DNA from: Candidatus Omnitrophota bacterium
GTDB lineage: Bacteria; Omnitrophota; Gorgyraeia; 1-14-0-20-64-10
Reading direction: 5' to 3'
DNA length: 58,626 nt
Assembly: GCA_016177405.1 (NCBI GenBank)
Contig: JACOVG010000032.1
Coordinates: 1-58,626, forward strand
The first letter of the stretch is position 1. Each line of letters begins with the position of its first letter. The translations under genes and the position numbers were made by a program. Under the pieces are notes generated by a model. It did not search any database and had not been told where the DNA came from. It saw only the letters and a program-made list of their open reading frames with translations. Positions 27,375 to 35,564 of this stretch are shown one piece after another.

Positions 27375-27914
27375 ATGGCTTCTGGAAGGCCCGAGCGGCG
27401 TGGGAAAGCCCGTTTTAGGGTTCGACTGCCATTTCTTCTTAAGGCCAGCGGTCTGGAAGCTCCTGGAACCACCCGAAATTTATCCCTTCTGGGGATCGCC
27501 GGTTACACCAGCACGCCCTTAACGCTCGGACAGGTGGTGGACTGCCACCTTGAGATTCCTAAACCCGCGCTCTCCATCACCGCCCACGGAACCATCGTAC
27601 GCTGCGACGCGCTCACCGAACCTCATCCGGACGGCACCTGCGAGATGGGGGTTTTCTTTAGAACCTTTGAGCCCGGCAACGAATCGTTGCTCACCCGATT
27701 CCTGAACCACCTCTCCCGGGAGGAAGATTCGGCCGTCCAGGCGGGTTTGCGCGCCTTCAAAGAAAAGATCAAGGCCCGCAAGCGCCGCAAGCGCCTGGAG
27801 GAGCTCCAGAAGAAGCGCCGGGCCCTCTTGAGGAAAAAGAAGCGTTTGGCGAAAGCGCGCAAAGAAGCCCGCAAGCGTTCCCAGCGGGCCGCCCGTCGGC
27901 GCAAGAAGTCTTAA
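27375..27914 (+). CDS. PilZ-domain protein with a long basic C-terminal tail
   Basis: Residues 7-120 form a PilZ c-di-GMP receptor domain: an RxxxR element in the RRGKARFRV stretch and a TRNLSLLGIAG motif corresponding to (D/N)xSxxG. Residues 125-179 are a helix-forming tail with dozens of Lys/Arg (KARKRRKR, RALLRKKKRL, RKRSQRAARRRKKS), similar in composition to histone H1-like tails. That suggests a c-di-GMP-responsive protein that touches nucleic acid or another polyanion; this is inference. It precedes a UvrD-like helicase by 13 nt. Confidence 0.8.
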   Translation: MASGRPERRGKARFRVRLPFLLKASGLEAPGTTRNLSLLGIAGYTSTPLTLGQVVDCHLEIPKPALSITAHGTIVRCDALTEPHPDGTCEMGVFFRTFEPGNESLLTRFLNHLSREEDSAVQAGLRAFKEKIKARKRRKRLEELQKKRRALLRKKKRLAKARKEARKRSQRAARRRKKS

Positions 27915-27927
27915 AACCCAAGCCATC

Positions 27928-29946
27928 ATGTCCCGGCGCTACACCCTTGAGCCTCCCTCCCTTGTCATACCCAAGGGGCTTCAAATCCCCTACGAAAAGG
28001 AGCTCAACCCGGACCAGCTGAAGGTGGTTCTGGAGGCCGAAGGTCCCTCGCTGGTCCTGGCAGGCCCCGGGAGCGGAAAAACCAGAACCTTGACCTACAG
28101 GGTTGCCCGCCTGATCGAGCAGGGAATCCCCCCGCCCCAGATTCTGCTCATGACCTTCACCGTCAAGGCCGCTCACGAGATGCTCCTGCGCGTGGAAAGG
28201 CTTCTCAAGACAAAACCGGAAGGGCTCTGGGGCGGGACCTTCCACCACATCGGCAACCTCATCCTCCGGCGCCACGCCGAGAAGCTGAAGCGGACCCCTG
28301 CCTTCGGAATCCTGGACGAAGAGGATGCCAAGGATCTGATCGCCGCCTGCCTCGAGGATCTGAAGACCTCCCCCACCCGCACCCGACTGCCTCAAGCGGG
28401 CGTCCTGGAGGCCGCTTTCAGTTTAAGCGCCAACACCGGAAAACCGCTGGATGAGATTGTCCTTCGCCAGTACCCCCAATTCGCCGAGCTCATCCCCTGG
28501 ATCGAAAAAGCCGCCCAGCGCTACCGCTCTCGGAAAGAGAAGGGTAACCTCATGGATTACGACGATCTCTTGACCGGCTGGCGCGCCCTTCTTCAAGACA
28601 ACCCCGCGCTGAAAGAGCGCTACGCCGAACAGTTCCGATACCTCCTGGTGGACGAATATCAGGACACCAACCACCTGCAGTTTGAGATCATTCAGCTGAT
28701 GGCGGGAACCCGCCAAAACCTCTGCGTGGTGGGAGACGACGCGCAATCGATCTACGGCTTCCGGGGGGCGGACCTGAACAACCTCCTCTCCTTTCCCAAG
28801 ATCTTCCCGAAAACGACCCTTTACCGCCTTCAGACCAACTACCGTTCAACGCCGGAGATCCTCCGGCTGGCCAACGCCACGATTGCCATGAACCAACGCC
28901 AGTTCCCCAAGGAGCTGACGGCCCTGAAGGCCTCCGGCCCCCTGCCGGCCGTTGTGCCCGCGACGGATGCCAGACAGCAAGCCGTCTTCGTGGCCCAAAG
29001 GATCCTGGAGTTGCGGGAAGAAGGGGTTGCCTTAAATGAAATGGCCGTCTTGTTCCGGGCCCGCTTCCAGTCGGCCGAGATGGAACTGGAGCTGGCCAAG
29101 AGAAATATCCCCTACGTGGTCCGGGGCGGGGTGCGCTTCTTCGAGCAGGCCCATCTCAAGGACGTGCTGGCCCATCTGAAGATCCTGGTCAACCCCAACG
29201 ACGAGATCTCCTGGGAGAGGCTCCTGAAGCTTCAGGAGGGGATCGGATCCGCCTACGCCCGGAGGATCTGGGAGAAGATTTCCCAAGGGGCCCAACCGCT
29301 CCAGGCGGCTCTTAAAAACGGGGCGGGGGAGGAGCTCCCGGTCCGGGCCCGAACCGGCTGGAAGAGATTCCAAGCCCTGCTGGCGGAATTGTCTTCGCGG
29401 TCCCGAAAGGGCCAGCCGCCGGCCGAGCTGATCCTCACCGTCCTGAAGGGAGGCTACGAGGAGCATTTGAAAACCCACTTTGAGAACTTCCGGGACCGGA
29501 AGGAGGATGTGGAACAGCTCATCAATCTGGCGGCCGGTTACCGCGAAAGCGACCGTCTGCTCTCGGACCTGACCTTGCGGGAGCCCTTCAGGGGGGAGAC
29601 AATCCGCGGCTGGGAGAAACCGGATGAGCTCCTGGCCCTTTCAACCATCCATCAAGCCAAGGGTCTGGAGTGGGCGGCCGTTTTCTTGATCGGCTTGGTG
29701 GAAGGCCAATTTCCCCACCCGAAATCGCTCAACGAACCGGAGGAATTGGAAGAGGAACGGCGGCTCTTCTACGTGGCGATTACCCGAACCAAGCGGGAAC
29801 TGTATCTGACCTATCCCTTGACCCGCTACACCTACCAACGCGGCGAGGTCCTGATGCGGCCTTCCACTTTCATTCAGGAACTGCCCGACGACCTCCTGGA
29901 GCTCTGGCGCCTTGGGGCCCAACAGCCGGCGGATGAGTTGGATTAG
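27928..29946 (+). CDS. UvrD/Rep/PcrA-family DNA helicase
   Basis: Superfamily 1A 3'-5' helicase of 672 aa. Q-motif LNPDQLKVV, Walker A GPGSGKT, motif II VDEYQDTN, motif III GDDAQSIYGFRG, motif IV region TNYRSTPEI, motif V STIHQAKGLEW and motif VI YVAITRTKRELYL are all visible. It is somewhat shorter than E. coli UvrD and has no obvious C-terminal Tudor-like extension. Orthology among UvrD, Rep and PcrA cannot be decided. It may be cotranscribed with the PilZ gene. It abuts the convergent pilin-like gene. Confidence 0.92.
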   Translation: MSRRYTLEPPSLVIPKGLQIPYEKELNPDQLKVVLEAEGPSLVLAGPGSGKTRTLTYRVARLIEQGIPPPQILLMTFTVKAAHEMLLRVERLLKTKPEGLWGGTFHHIGNLILRRHAEKLKRTPAFGILDEEDAKDLIAACLEDLKTSPTRTRLPQAGVLEAAFSLSANTGKPLDEIVLRQYPQFAELIPWIEKAAQRYRSRKEKGNLMDYDDLLTGWRALLQDNPALKERYAEQFRYLLVDEYQDTNHLQFEIIQLMAGTRQNLCVVGDDAQSIYGFRGADLNNLLSFPKIFPKTTLYRLQTNYRSTPEILRLANATIAMNQRQFPKELTALKASGPLPAVVPATDARQQAVFVAQRILELREEGVALNEMAVLFRARFQSAEMELELAKRNIPYVVRGGVRFFEQAHLKDVLAHLKILVNPNDEISWERLLKLQEGIGSAYARRIWEKISQGAQPLQAALKNGAGEELPVRARTGWKRFQALLAELSSRSRKGQPPAELILTVLKGGYEEHLKTHFENFRDRKEDVEQLINLAAGYRESDRLLSDLTLREPFRGETIRGWEKPDELLALSTIHQAKGLEWAAVFLIGLVEGQFPHPKSLNEPEELEEERRLFYVAITRTKRELYLTYPLTRYTYQRGEVLMRPSTFIQELPDDLLELWRLGAQQPADELD

Positions 29947-31020
29947 TTACTGTTTCAGTTTCTCCTGAATCTGCCGGATCTTCGCTCTGATATCCTCCAT
30001 CTTGCTCCTTAAACGTTCGATCTCCCCGGGATCGGTGAGGTTGGGCAGGAGCTTTTCCAACTCCAAAAAGCGGGCTTCAGACATGGCGAGGGCTCGTGTC
30101 AATTTCTCGCGAGGCAGATTCTCCACGTCAAGCTCCTCAACATCAAGCTCCCCAACCTCCTCCTCGCTTTTAACACCCTCACCAGAACCTTCACCTTTCT
30201 CTTGGTCTTCCCCTTCACCAGAGGGCTCAACCGTTTCCCCTCCAGCAGTGGGTTCAGCCGTTTCTCCTCCCACAGAGGGCTCAACCGTTTCCCCTCCAGC
30301 AGTGGGTTCAGCCGTTCTCCCTTCACCAAAAGCGCTAATTCCCTGACCCACCTTGGGTAGAACGTTAACTCCCGTGGGCGGTGAAGGGTCCCCTTCGCCG
30401 CCCGGCTGCACCCAAACCCCGCTCTCCCCAGCCGGAGAGGTGACGACGGCCGCTGTCTCACTTTTGTGGCGAAACTCCGGGCCGCCGGCCTCGCTTGATT
30501 CCAAAACCAGTGTTTTATCCTTGTTGTTGGGGTCCAGGAGGTAGGAGAGGGGTTTGCCCTGAAATTCTCCGGCAATTTCATAAGACCTCCCGCCCACCGG
30601 TTGATCGCTGGCGTTAAATCCGGTCGGGAAAACCTTGTCGTTGGGACACCTCAAGACCTTCAAATCCCGGTTGTAGTAGCGTCCCGGCAGATGCTGCGCC
30701 TCCGCCGTGGGCAGCCCGAACGCTTGGCTAAAAAGATCTCCCGCGAAAACCAGCATCGTATAGGGCCGCTTGCCGTTGGTCACCAGGGCAAAGGCCCGGT
30801 CCATGTCCCTCGAGCGCAGGTCGCTCAAGGAACCCGGCAAGGCGCTGGTGTCATACGCGTAGATCTTGACGGCCGCCGCCAGAACCTTCTGGTTGGTGGC
30901 GTCCACCATCATCGCCACGCGATCCTGGTAACCCCGGTAGCTGACCAGGGCAACAGAAGTCAGGATTCCTAGGACAATGACCGCAATGAGGATTTCCAAC
31001 ATGGTAAAACCGCGTTTCAT
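29947..31020 (-). CDS. prepilin-like protein with repeat-rich acidic tail
   Basis: 357 aa. The N-terminus MKRG-FTMLEILIAVIVLGILTSVALVSY is a class III signal with Glu5. Residues 30-200 are a pseudopilin-like globular part. Residues 200-280 are Gly/Pro/Glu/Thr-rich and contain short repeats (ETAEPTAGG, ETVEPSVGG). Residues 285-357 are a charged, probably coiled-coil tail. Typical pilins are 130-180 aa, so the tail is unusual. It is separated from the pil operon and has its own promoter. It could cap or decorate the pilus, or belong to a second system. Confidence 0.8.
   Translation of the reverse strand: MKRGFTMLEILIAVIVLGILTSVALVSYRGYQDRVAMMVDATNQKVLAAAVKIYAYDTSALPGSLSDLRSRDMDRAFALVTNGKRPYTMLVFAGDLFSQAFGLPTAEAQHLPGRYYNRDLKVLRCPNDKVFPTGFNASDQPVGGRSYEIAGEFQGKPLSYLLDPNNKDKTLVLESSEAGGPEFRHKSETAAVVTSPAGESGVWVQPGGEGDPSPPTGVNVLPKVGQGISAFGEGRTAEPTAGGETVEPSVGGETAEPTAGGETVEPSGEGEDQEKGEGSGEGVKSEEEVGELDVEELDVENLPREKLTRALAMSEARFLELEKLLPNLTDPGEIERLRSKMEDIRAKIRQIQEKLKQ
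30221..30320 (-). repeat. 54-bp tandem repeat inside the prepilin-like gene
   Basis: Nearly two copies of a 54-bp unit (18 codons) begin at 30221 and 30275. They encode alternating ETVEP/ETAEP blocks in the tail of the prepilin-like protein. Reading frame is kept, so copy number could vary without loss of the gene. Confidence 0.75.
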
Positions 31021-31044
31021 GGCTTTTGACCCCCCTTTTTATCA

Positions 31045-31074
31045 ACCATACCCGCTTTTCATGTGGAATGTCAA
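31045..31074 (-). promoter_or_regulatory. promoter of the prepilin-like gene
   Basis: On the minus strand a perfect TTGACA (31069-31074) is followed by 18 nt and TATGGT (31045-31050). A GGGGGG ribosome site then precedes the ATG at 31020. Confidence 0.6.
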
Positions 31075-31078
31075 GCCT

Positions 31079-31110
31079 TTGACCCCCCCAAGCTTATGTG
31101 GTAAGCTTGG
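31079..31110 (+). promoter_or_regulatory. perfect inverted repeat over a promoter candidate of the CHASE2/HD-GYP gene
   Basis: CCAAGCTTA-tgtgg-TAAGCTTGG (31088-31110) is a perfect 9-bp inverted repeat ending 21 nt before the ATG at 31132. A TTGACC at 31079 and TAAGCT at 31102 have 17-nt spacing, so the right arm would coincide with the -10 box. It could be an operator or a leader hairpin. TTTGACCCCCC is also repeated in this gap (31025 and 31078). Confidence 0.45.
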
Positions 31111-31131
31111 CCCTAGAACCCCAAACCGCAT

Positions 31132-33501
31132 ATGAAGTTACGAGATGAGCACCCGGTAAGGCTTCTTTTTCTGGCGCTTAGCCTGTCGATCATCTACGTC
31201 GGGATACTGATCCCCGCCGGTTTCCTGGAAAGCGCGCGGCTCAAATCGTACGACGCCTATTGCAAAGGGCGCAATGGGCTCCTCGCCCCTCCGGCCCAGA
31301 CGCAGCAGATCCTCCTCATCACCGTGGATGAGGAATCCCAGCGTAAGCTGGGAAAGAAATGGCCCTGGGACCGCGGCGTTTTCGCCGAATTCCTCACCCA
31401 GTTGTCTCCACACGAACCCCGGATGGTCATTTTCGACTTCGCCTTCTCCGGAACCAGCGCTCTCCTCCACGATCAAGCCCTCGCCAAGGCGATTCAAAAA
31501 GGCCCGCCCACCATTCTCGCGTCCTACCTGGACCGGCATGGCGACCCCGTCTTTCCGCTGCCCCTGCTGACCGAAGCCGGAGCCTTGACCGGCATGATCA
31601 ACAAGCCCCGGGACGCGGATCATACCGTCCGTCGGCTGTGGGCCGCCATGAGGACCCCGATGCGGCAGGAGCCCCTCTACGCGATAGAGATCAAGGCGGC
31701 GGCGTTGATCCAAGGAATTCCGGACGACCAGATTCAACTGAACCGCCAGCTTGCCCTGGGAACCCGCCAGGTTCCCCTGGAGCCGCCTGGAGCCCTTCGC
31801 ATCAACTACCTGACCAGCCCTTCACAGATTGCCACCTTTCCATTCTGGAAGGTGATTCAAAACAAGGTCCCCGCTGAAGCCATCCGGGGGAAGATCATCC
31901 TGGTGGGCTCGGCCAGCGAGATCACCCACGACATCTATCCCACGCCGCTGGGCCTCATGCCGGGGGTGGTCCTCTCCGCCAACGGGATCCTGACCCTCTT
32001 GACCGAGCGCTTCATCCATCCGCTTCCTCTTTGGTCCTCCTTGGCTGCCAGCTTTCTGGGCGTGGCGGTAATCCTCCTGTGGACCTACGGGAGCCGGTTC
32101 TGGCCGGGGCTCCTGGCATCCTTAGCGGGCATGGGGATCGCCTCCGGCCTGGGATTCCTTTTGTTTACCCTCGGCTTTCAGGCCGAGTCCATGAGCATCG
32201 TCTTCCTGGGCCTTGGGGCCTGGATGATCGGGGCGATGTACAAATATCTCCTGCTGGCCAAGGCGGCCTTGGCGCTCCACCGTCAGGCGATCACCGAACC
32301 GGTCAGCGGCGTCTTCACCGGAACCTTCTTTAAACTGCGCCTGGAGGCCTCCTGGACGCAGGCCCAGAAGGGCAGGGGCCATTCGCTTTCCCTCCTCTTG
32401 ATTCAGACAACGCCCTTGGCTTCCAGGGTTCAAGAAAAGTCCTGGGAAGAGGCCAAGGCGCAGACCCGGTCTTTCTCCTCCTGCCTGCAGAGGCTCCGGC
32501 CGCCCAATTCCCTGGTGGGAACTCTTTTGGATGGGACCTTCGGGATGCTGGCGCCTCATCTGTCCTTGCCGAAGGCCCAGGAGCTTGCCCAGCGGCTCAA
32601 GGAAGAACTCCAGGCTCAAGTCCCCGGGAAAGCGGCCATCGGCCTGGCCTGCACAGGGGCCGCCTCTTTCTCCGGCCCGGAGCAGCTGCTGCGAAGCGCC
32701 CAAGCCGCCTTGACCAGGGCCTGGGAGAACCTGGGGTTCAACATCGTCGTTTACGATCCGTCCGTCGACCAGGTCAGGGCCGTCGAGGAAAAAGCGGGTG
32801 CCCAAGCTCAAACCTCCGGCCTCTCCTATGTCGCCTCGGAGATGGAGGAGAGAAACCGGGCCCTGGAAAAGGCCCTCTCCGAGCTTAGGACGGCTCACCA
32901 GGAGCTCGAGTCCACTTTTCTGGATGTCACCAAAACCCTTGTCATGGCCATGGAAACCAAGGATGTTTATACCGCGGGCCACCTGGAGAGGGTCTCCCGC
33001 TACGCCACCCGGCTGGCCCAAGCCCTTCAATTACCCAAGGAGGAGGTGGAGGCGGTCCGGGAGGCGGCCCTGCTGCATGACATCGGCAAGATCGGCCTGC
33101 CCGATGAGGTCCTTCATAAGGTGGGCAAGCTCACCGAGGAGGAGATGGGGGTGATCAAACAGCACCTGGCCATCGGCGCCAAGATCCTGGAGCCGATGAA
33201 ATTCTTCAAATCGATCACCACCCTCATCTACCACCACCACGAATGGTACAACGGCCAGGGCTACCCCCACGGCCTGGCGGGCGACTTCATCCCGGCCGGC
33301 GCCCAGATCATCACCATCGCCGATTCCTTTGACGCCATGACCACCCACCGCGGCTACAACAAGCCCCTGTCCCCTCAAGAAGCCACCGCCGAACTGAAGA
33401 GAGGGGCCCACACCCAGTTCAATCCCGTTTACGTTGAGAAGTTCGCCGAATTGATCGCCCTGGAAGGCCCCCACTTGGCAGGTTACGCTCCTCCCTCCTG
33501 A
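31132..33501 (+). CDS. CHASE2 sensor with degenerate GGDEF-like region and HD-GYP phosphodiesterase domain
   Basis: 789 aa. An N-terminal helix (about 10-30) and an extracytoplasmic CHASE2 domain (to about 280; ILLITVDEESQRKLG, WPWDRGVFAEF) are followed by three membrane helices (about 300-375). A GGDEF-sized region (about 385-550) lacks the GGDEF signature. A coiled coil leads to HD-GYP (about 600-780) with HLERVSRYA, LLHDIGKIGLPDE and HHHEWYNGQGYP intact. It should hydrolyse c-di-GMP in response to an external signal. queG overlaps its stop by one base. Confidence 0.9.
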   Translation: MKLRDEHPVRLLFLALSLSIIYVGILIPAGFLESARLKSYDAYCKGRNGLLAPPAQTQQILLITVDEESQRKLGKKWPWDRGVFAEFLTQLSPHEPRMVIFDFAFSGTSALLHDQALAKAIQKGPPTILASYLDRHGDPVFPLPLLTEAGALTGMINKPRDADHTVRRLWAAMRTPMRQEPLYAIEIKAAALIQGIPDDQIQLNRQLALGTRQVPLEPPGALRINYLTSPSQIATFPFWKVIQNKVPAEAIRGKIILVGSASEITHDIYPTPLGLMPGVVLSANGILTLLTERFIHPLPLWSSLAASFLGVAVILLWTYGSRFWPGLLASLAGMGIASGLGFLLFTLGFQAESMSIVFLGLGAWMIGAMYKYLLLAKAALALHRQAITEPVSGVFTGTFFKLRLEASWTQAQKGRGHSLSLLLIQTTPLASRVQEKSWEEAKAQTRSFSSCLQRLRPPNSLVGTLLDGTFGMLAPHLSLPKAQELAQRLKEELQAQVPGKAAIGLACTGAASFSGPEQLLRSAQAALTRAWENLGFNIVVYDPSVDQVRAVEEKAGAQAQTSGLSYVASEMEERNRALEKALSELRTAHQELESTFLDVTKTLVMAMETKDVYTAGHLERVSRYATRLAQALQLPKEEVEAVREAALLHDIGKIGLPDEVLHKVGKLTEEEMGVIKQHLAIGAKILEPMKFFKSITTLIYHHHEWYNGQGYPHGLAGDFIPAGAQIITIADSFDAMTTHRGYNKPLSPQEATAELKRGAHTQFNPVYVEKFAELIALEGPHLAGYAPPS

Positions 33502-34649
33502 TGCCGTCAGGGCAGGGGCCGGCAGAACAGCTGACCCTGGAGGTGAAAAGGGAGGCGCTGCGCTTAGGGTTTGCTTCCGTTGGCATAGCCCCTCCCGCCG
33601 CCCTAACCCAAAGAAACGCCGAGCTTGCCCGCTGGATCGTCTCGGGCTTTTCTGGGCGGATGACCTACATGGAGAAGTTCCTGGAGCGCCAGGAGAAGCT
33701 TCTGGCCGGATTCCAGGATTTAAGAAGCCTTGTGGTCTTGGCCGTCTCGTACCAGCCTTCCAACCCCTCGAGGCGCGCGGCTGCCACTGACGAAAACTGC
33801 GCTACCAAACCCTCCGGGCGCGTGGCCCGCTACGCCTGGGGCCGGGATTATCATAAGGCAATCCGTAAACGGCTCAAGCACTTGGAGGCCTTTCTGAAAA
33901 TCCAGCGTCCGGGGGTCCGGACCCTGGCCAGTGTCGACACGGCGCCCCTTCCGGAAAGAGCCCTGGCCCAAGCGGCCGGTTTGGGGTTCTTCGGAAAGAA
34001 TACCTGCCTGATCCGCCCCAAGGGAGGCTCTTACTTCTTTCTATCGGCTCTGCTAACAAATCTGGAGCTTACCCCGGATAAGCCGATCTCCTGGGACTGT
34101 GGCGCCTGCACCCTGTGCCTTCAGGCCTGTCCAACCCAGGCCCTGGCCAAACCCTACGAGCTGGACGCCAGGCGCTGCATCGCTTACCTCACCATCGAGC
34201 TTCGGGGACCGATAGAACCTACCCTAAGGCCGCTGGTGGGCAGATGGCTCTTCGGATGCGACATATGCCAGGAGGTCTGCCCCTACAACGCCCCAAGCCC
34301 ATCCAGGGGCACGCAGAGCCCGGAAACCGGCCCCTGGAGCGAATTCAACCAGGAATCCGGGGCAGGGGCTGCCTTGCCCCTCAACAAGGTCCTGGGCCTA
34401 AGATCGGAAGAGGACTTCCTGAAGCAGTTTGCCGGTACTCCACTTACGAGGCCCAAGCGGGAGGGCCTCTTGCGAAACGCCTGCACCGTGGCAGGGAACC
34501 TTAAAGAGCCATCTTTGGTCAACCCTCTTAAGGCCTGCCTTGAGGAAGATCCTTCTGCCTTGGTGCGAGATCAAGCCGCCTGGGCGCTCAACCAGATTGC
34601 CTCTGCGGTGCACTCGGCTGCCCCACAGCCAGCAAGAATACCGCCCTAG
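33501..34649 (+). CDS. queG: epoxyqueuosine reductase
   Basis: Cobalamin- and iron-sulphur-dependent last step of queuosine synthesis in tRNA. VDTAPLPERALAQAAGLGFFGKN is the family signature. Two 4Fe-4S clusters are provided by CGACTLCLQACPTQAL and CDICQEVCPYN. The C-terminal HEAT-like segment is present. 382 aa is normal. The ATG overlaps the previous stop as TGATG. No other queuosine gene is in the window. Confidence 0.93.
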   Translation: MPSGQGPAEQLTLEVKREALRLGFASVGIAPPAALTQRNAELARWIVSGFSGRMTYMEKFLERQEKLLAGFQDLRSLVVLAVSYQPSNPSRRAAATDENCATKPSGRVARYAWGRDYHKAIRKRLKHLEAFLKIQRPGVRTLASVDTAPLPERALAQAAGLGFFGKNTCLIRPKGGSYFFLSALLTNLELTPDKPISWDCGACTLCLQACPTQALAKPYELDARRCIAYLTIELRGPIEPTLRPLVGRWLFGCDICQEVCPYNAPSPSRGTQSPETGPWSEFNQESGAGAALPLNKVLGLRSEEDFLKQFAGTPLTRPKREGLLRNACTVAGNLKEPSLVNPLKACLEEDPSALVRDQAAWALNQIASAVHSAAPQPARIPP

Positions 34650-34902
34650 CCCCTTCCTGCCAGTCGCCTAATCCGGGCCGTCGTCCCATACGGGTAATGT
34701 CCGATAATAGATCTTATGTTAATATTAACGTGCTCAAAAAAGGCTGTTTAACCTTTGGCTTCCCTTAGGGTTCCAAGCTCCTCACAAACCGGCTGTGGAT
34801 AAGACTAAGTTTACCAGCGAGGCTTCCAGACTGTACCAGGGTAAAAGCGGGCGGCGGCCCCACCCCTTAGGCTATCGACTAAGAAAGTGGGCATAAAAAA
34901 TC
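34650..34902. other. AT-richer intergenic stretch without a recognised gene
   Basis: No convincing ORF. It contains a perfect 12-bp palindrome GTTAATATTAAC at 34718-34729 and one perfect DnaA-box sequence TGTGGATAA at 34794-34802 (TTATCCACA on the other strand). One box is expected by chance about every 130 kb per strand, so it is weak evidence of anything. Confidence 0.4.
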
Positions 34903-34954
34903 CCCTCGTTCTTACGCGACAATCAACCCTGCAGAACGATCGCCCGAACGAGGG
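34897..34954 (-). terminator. intrinsic terminator of the 35-aa microgene
   Basis: CCCTCGTTC (34903-34911) pairs perfectly with GAACGAGGG (34946-34954). On the minus strand the stem is followed, two bases later, by a run of T. The loop holds the stop codon of the 35-aa gene, so the gene and its terminator interlock. Confidence 0.65.
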
Positions 34955-35030
34955 CGCCCAGCACCAGGCCTATCAGGATCCCCCTGTAAAGAGCCTGGTT
35001 TGGGTTAAAGTCAAACCACGGAGCCATCAT
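34923..35030 (-). CDS. 35-aa single-helix membrane microprotein
   Basis: Too short for the ORF track. It starts MMAPWFDFNPNQ and continues into a Gly-rich hydrophobic helix, LYRGILIGLVLGALVRAIVL. It has its own promoter candidate (TTGACG, 18 nt, TAAAAT) and an interlocked terminator. No good ribosome site is seen, which lowers confidence. The helix motif GILIGxVxG is shared with the 49-aa gene next door, so the two are probably related. Function unknown; glycine-zipper helices often pack in membranes. Confidence 0.5.
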   Translation of the reverse strand: MMAPWFDFNPNQALYRGILIGLVLGALVRAIVLQG

Positions 35031-35055
35031 GGGCAGGATGCGTTAACTCACAGCC

Positions 35056-35085
35056 ATTTTAGGGCAGATTCCCCAATCCCGTCAA
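35056..35085 (-). promoter_or_regulatory. promoter of the 35-aa microgene
   Basis: Minus-strand TTGACG (35080-35085), 18-nt spacer, TAAAAT (35056-35061), with a predicted start about 19 nt upstream of the ATG. Confidence 0.5.
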
Positions 35086-35088
35086 GGA

Positions 35089-35137
35089 GATAAAAAGCCC
35101 TCTTTGCGCCTTGGTCGTCCGGCGGCAAAGAGGGCTT
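35089..35137 (-). terminator. intrinsic terminator of the 49-aa microgene
   Basis: A perfect 13-bp stem (AAGCCCTCTTTGC 35095-35107 with GCAAAGAGGGCTT 35125-35137) followed on the minus strand by further T residues. It ends the 49-aa transcript upstream of the promoter of the 35-aa gene. Confidence 0.75.
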
Positions 35138-35168
35138 CTCTTGGGAAACCTGGTGAAGCGTCAGCTCG

Positions 35169-35318
35169 TTAGCGGAGGCCGAGGAACTTGAGCCCGAAAA
35201 CAACCGCTAGGATCACGAGCAGCAGCGGAACATACGTCGCAAGATGCGTCGCATAGATCCCGCCGATGACAGCTCCGATAAGGATCCCGGTCAGCAAATC
35301 CACGTGCTCACCTTTCAT
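35169..35318 (-). CDS. 49-aa membrane microprotein
   Basis: Not in the ORF track. MKGEHVDL is followed by two hydrophobic stretches, LTGILIGAVIGGIYATHLA and a second VPLLLVILAVVFGLKFLG. A GGGGGTG ribosome site lies about 9 nt before the ATG. It has a promoter (35443-35471), a leader with a terminator-like hairpin, and a strong downstream terminator. This full set of signals makes it a real gene. Its GILIGAVIG stretch matches the GILIGLVLG of the 35-aa neighbour. Function unknown. Confidence 0.7.
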   Translation of the reverse strand: MKGEHVDLLTGILIGAVIGGIYATHLATYVPLLLVILAVVFGLKFLGLR

Positions 35319-35384
35319 CCTCGTTCACCCCCTTTCCGAGAAGGCGCGTAAGTGGCGACCAACCACAGCCTCCTCTAAACGCCC

Positions 35385-35422
35385 AAAAACCCTCACTCCC
35401 TGAAAATTCCAAGGAATGAGGG
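35385..35422 (-). promoter_or_regulatory. terminator-like hairpin in the leader of the 49-aa gene
   Basis: On the minus strand CCCTCATTCC pairs with GGAGTGAGGG (10 bp, one G-U that becomes an A-C clash on the other strand), followed by TTTTT. It lies just downstream of the predicted start and about 70 nt before the ATG. It could be an attenuator, or could end a small RNA of about 50 nt. Confidence 0.6.
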
Positions 35423-35442
35423 TCTCTCAACCTTCCATAGCA

Positions 35443-35471
35443 AGTATACCTGCCCTACCCAACCAAAACAA
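35443..35471 (-). promoter_or_regulatory. promoter of the 49-aa microgene
   Basis: Minus-strand TTGTTT (35466-35471), exactly 17 nt, TATACT (35443-35448). Confidence 0.6.
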
Positions 35472-35564
35472 GGCCCCCTTCCCTAACCTTCAGCAAAACA
35501 AGGGGTTGCGCATATCATTATTCTTGCCTCCGACCAAGAAGAGACGAATTCAGCCAAATCAAAA

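Noticed and set aside
30221-30320. CRISPR-like repeat
   Set aside because: Under two copies, in frame, within a protein tail and without spacers.
34718-34802. Replication origin suggested by one DnaA box and an AT palindrome
   Set aside because: A single box is expected by chance at this scale; no dnaA, dnaN or further boxes are near.
34887-35093. 68-aa plus-strand ORF
   Set aside because: Covers the 35-aa minus-strand gene and its terminator, has no ribosome site and no pattern.
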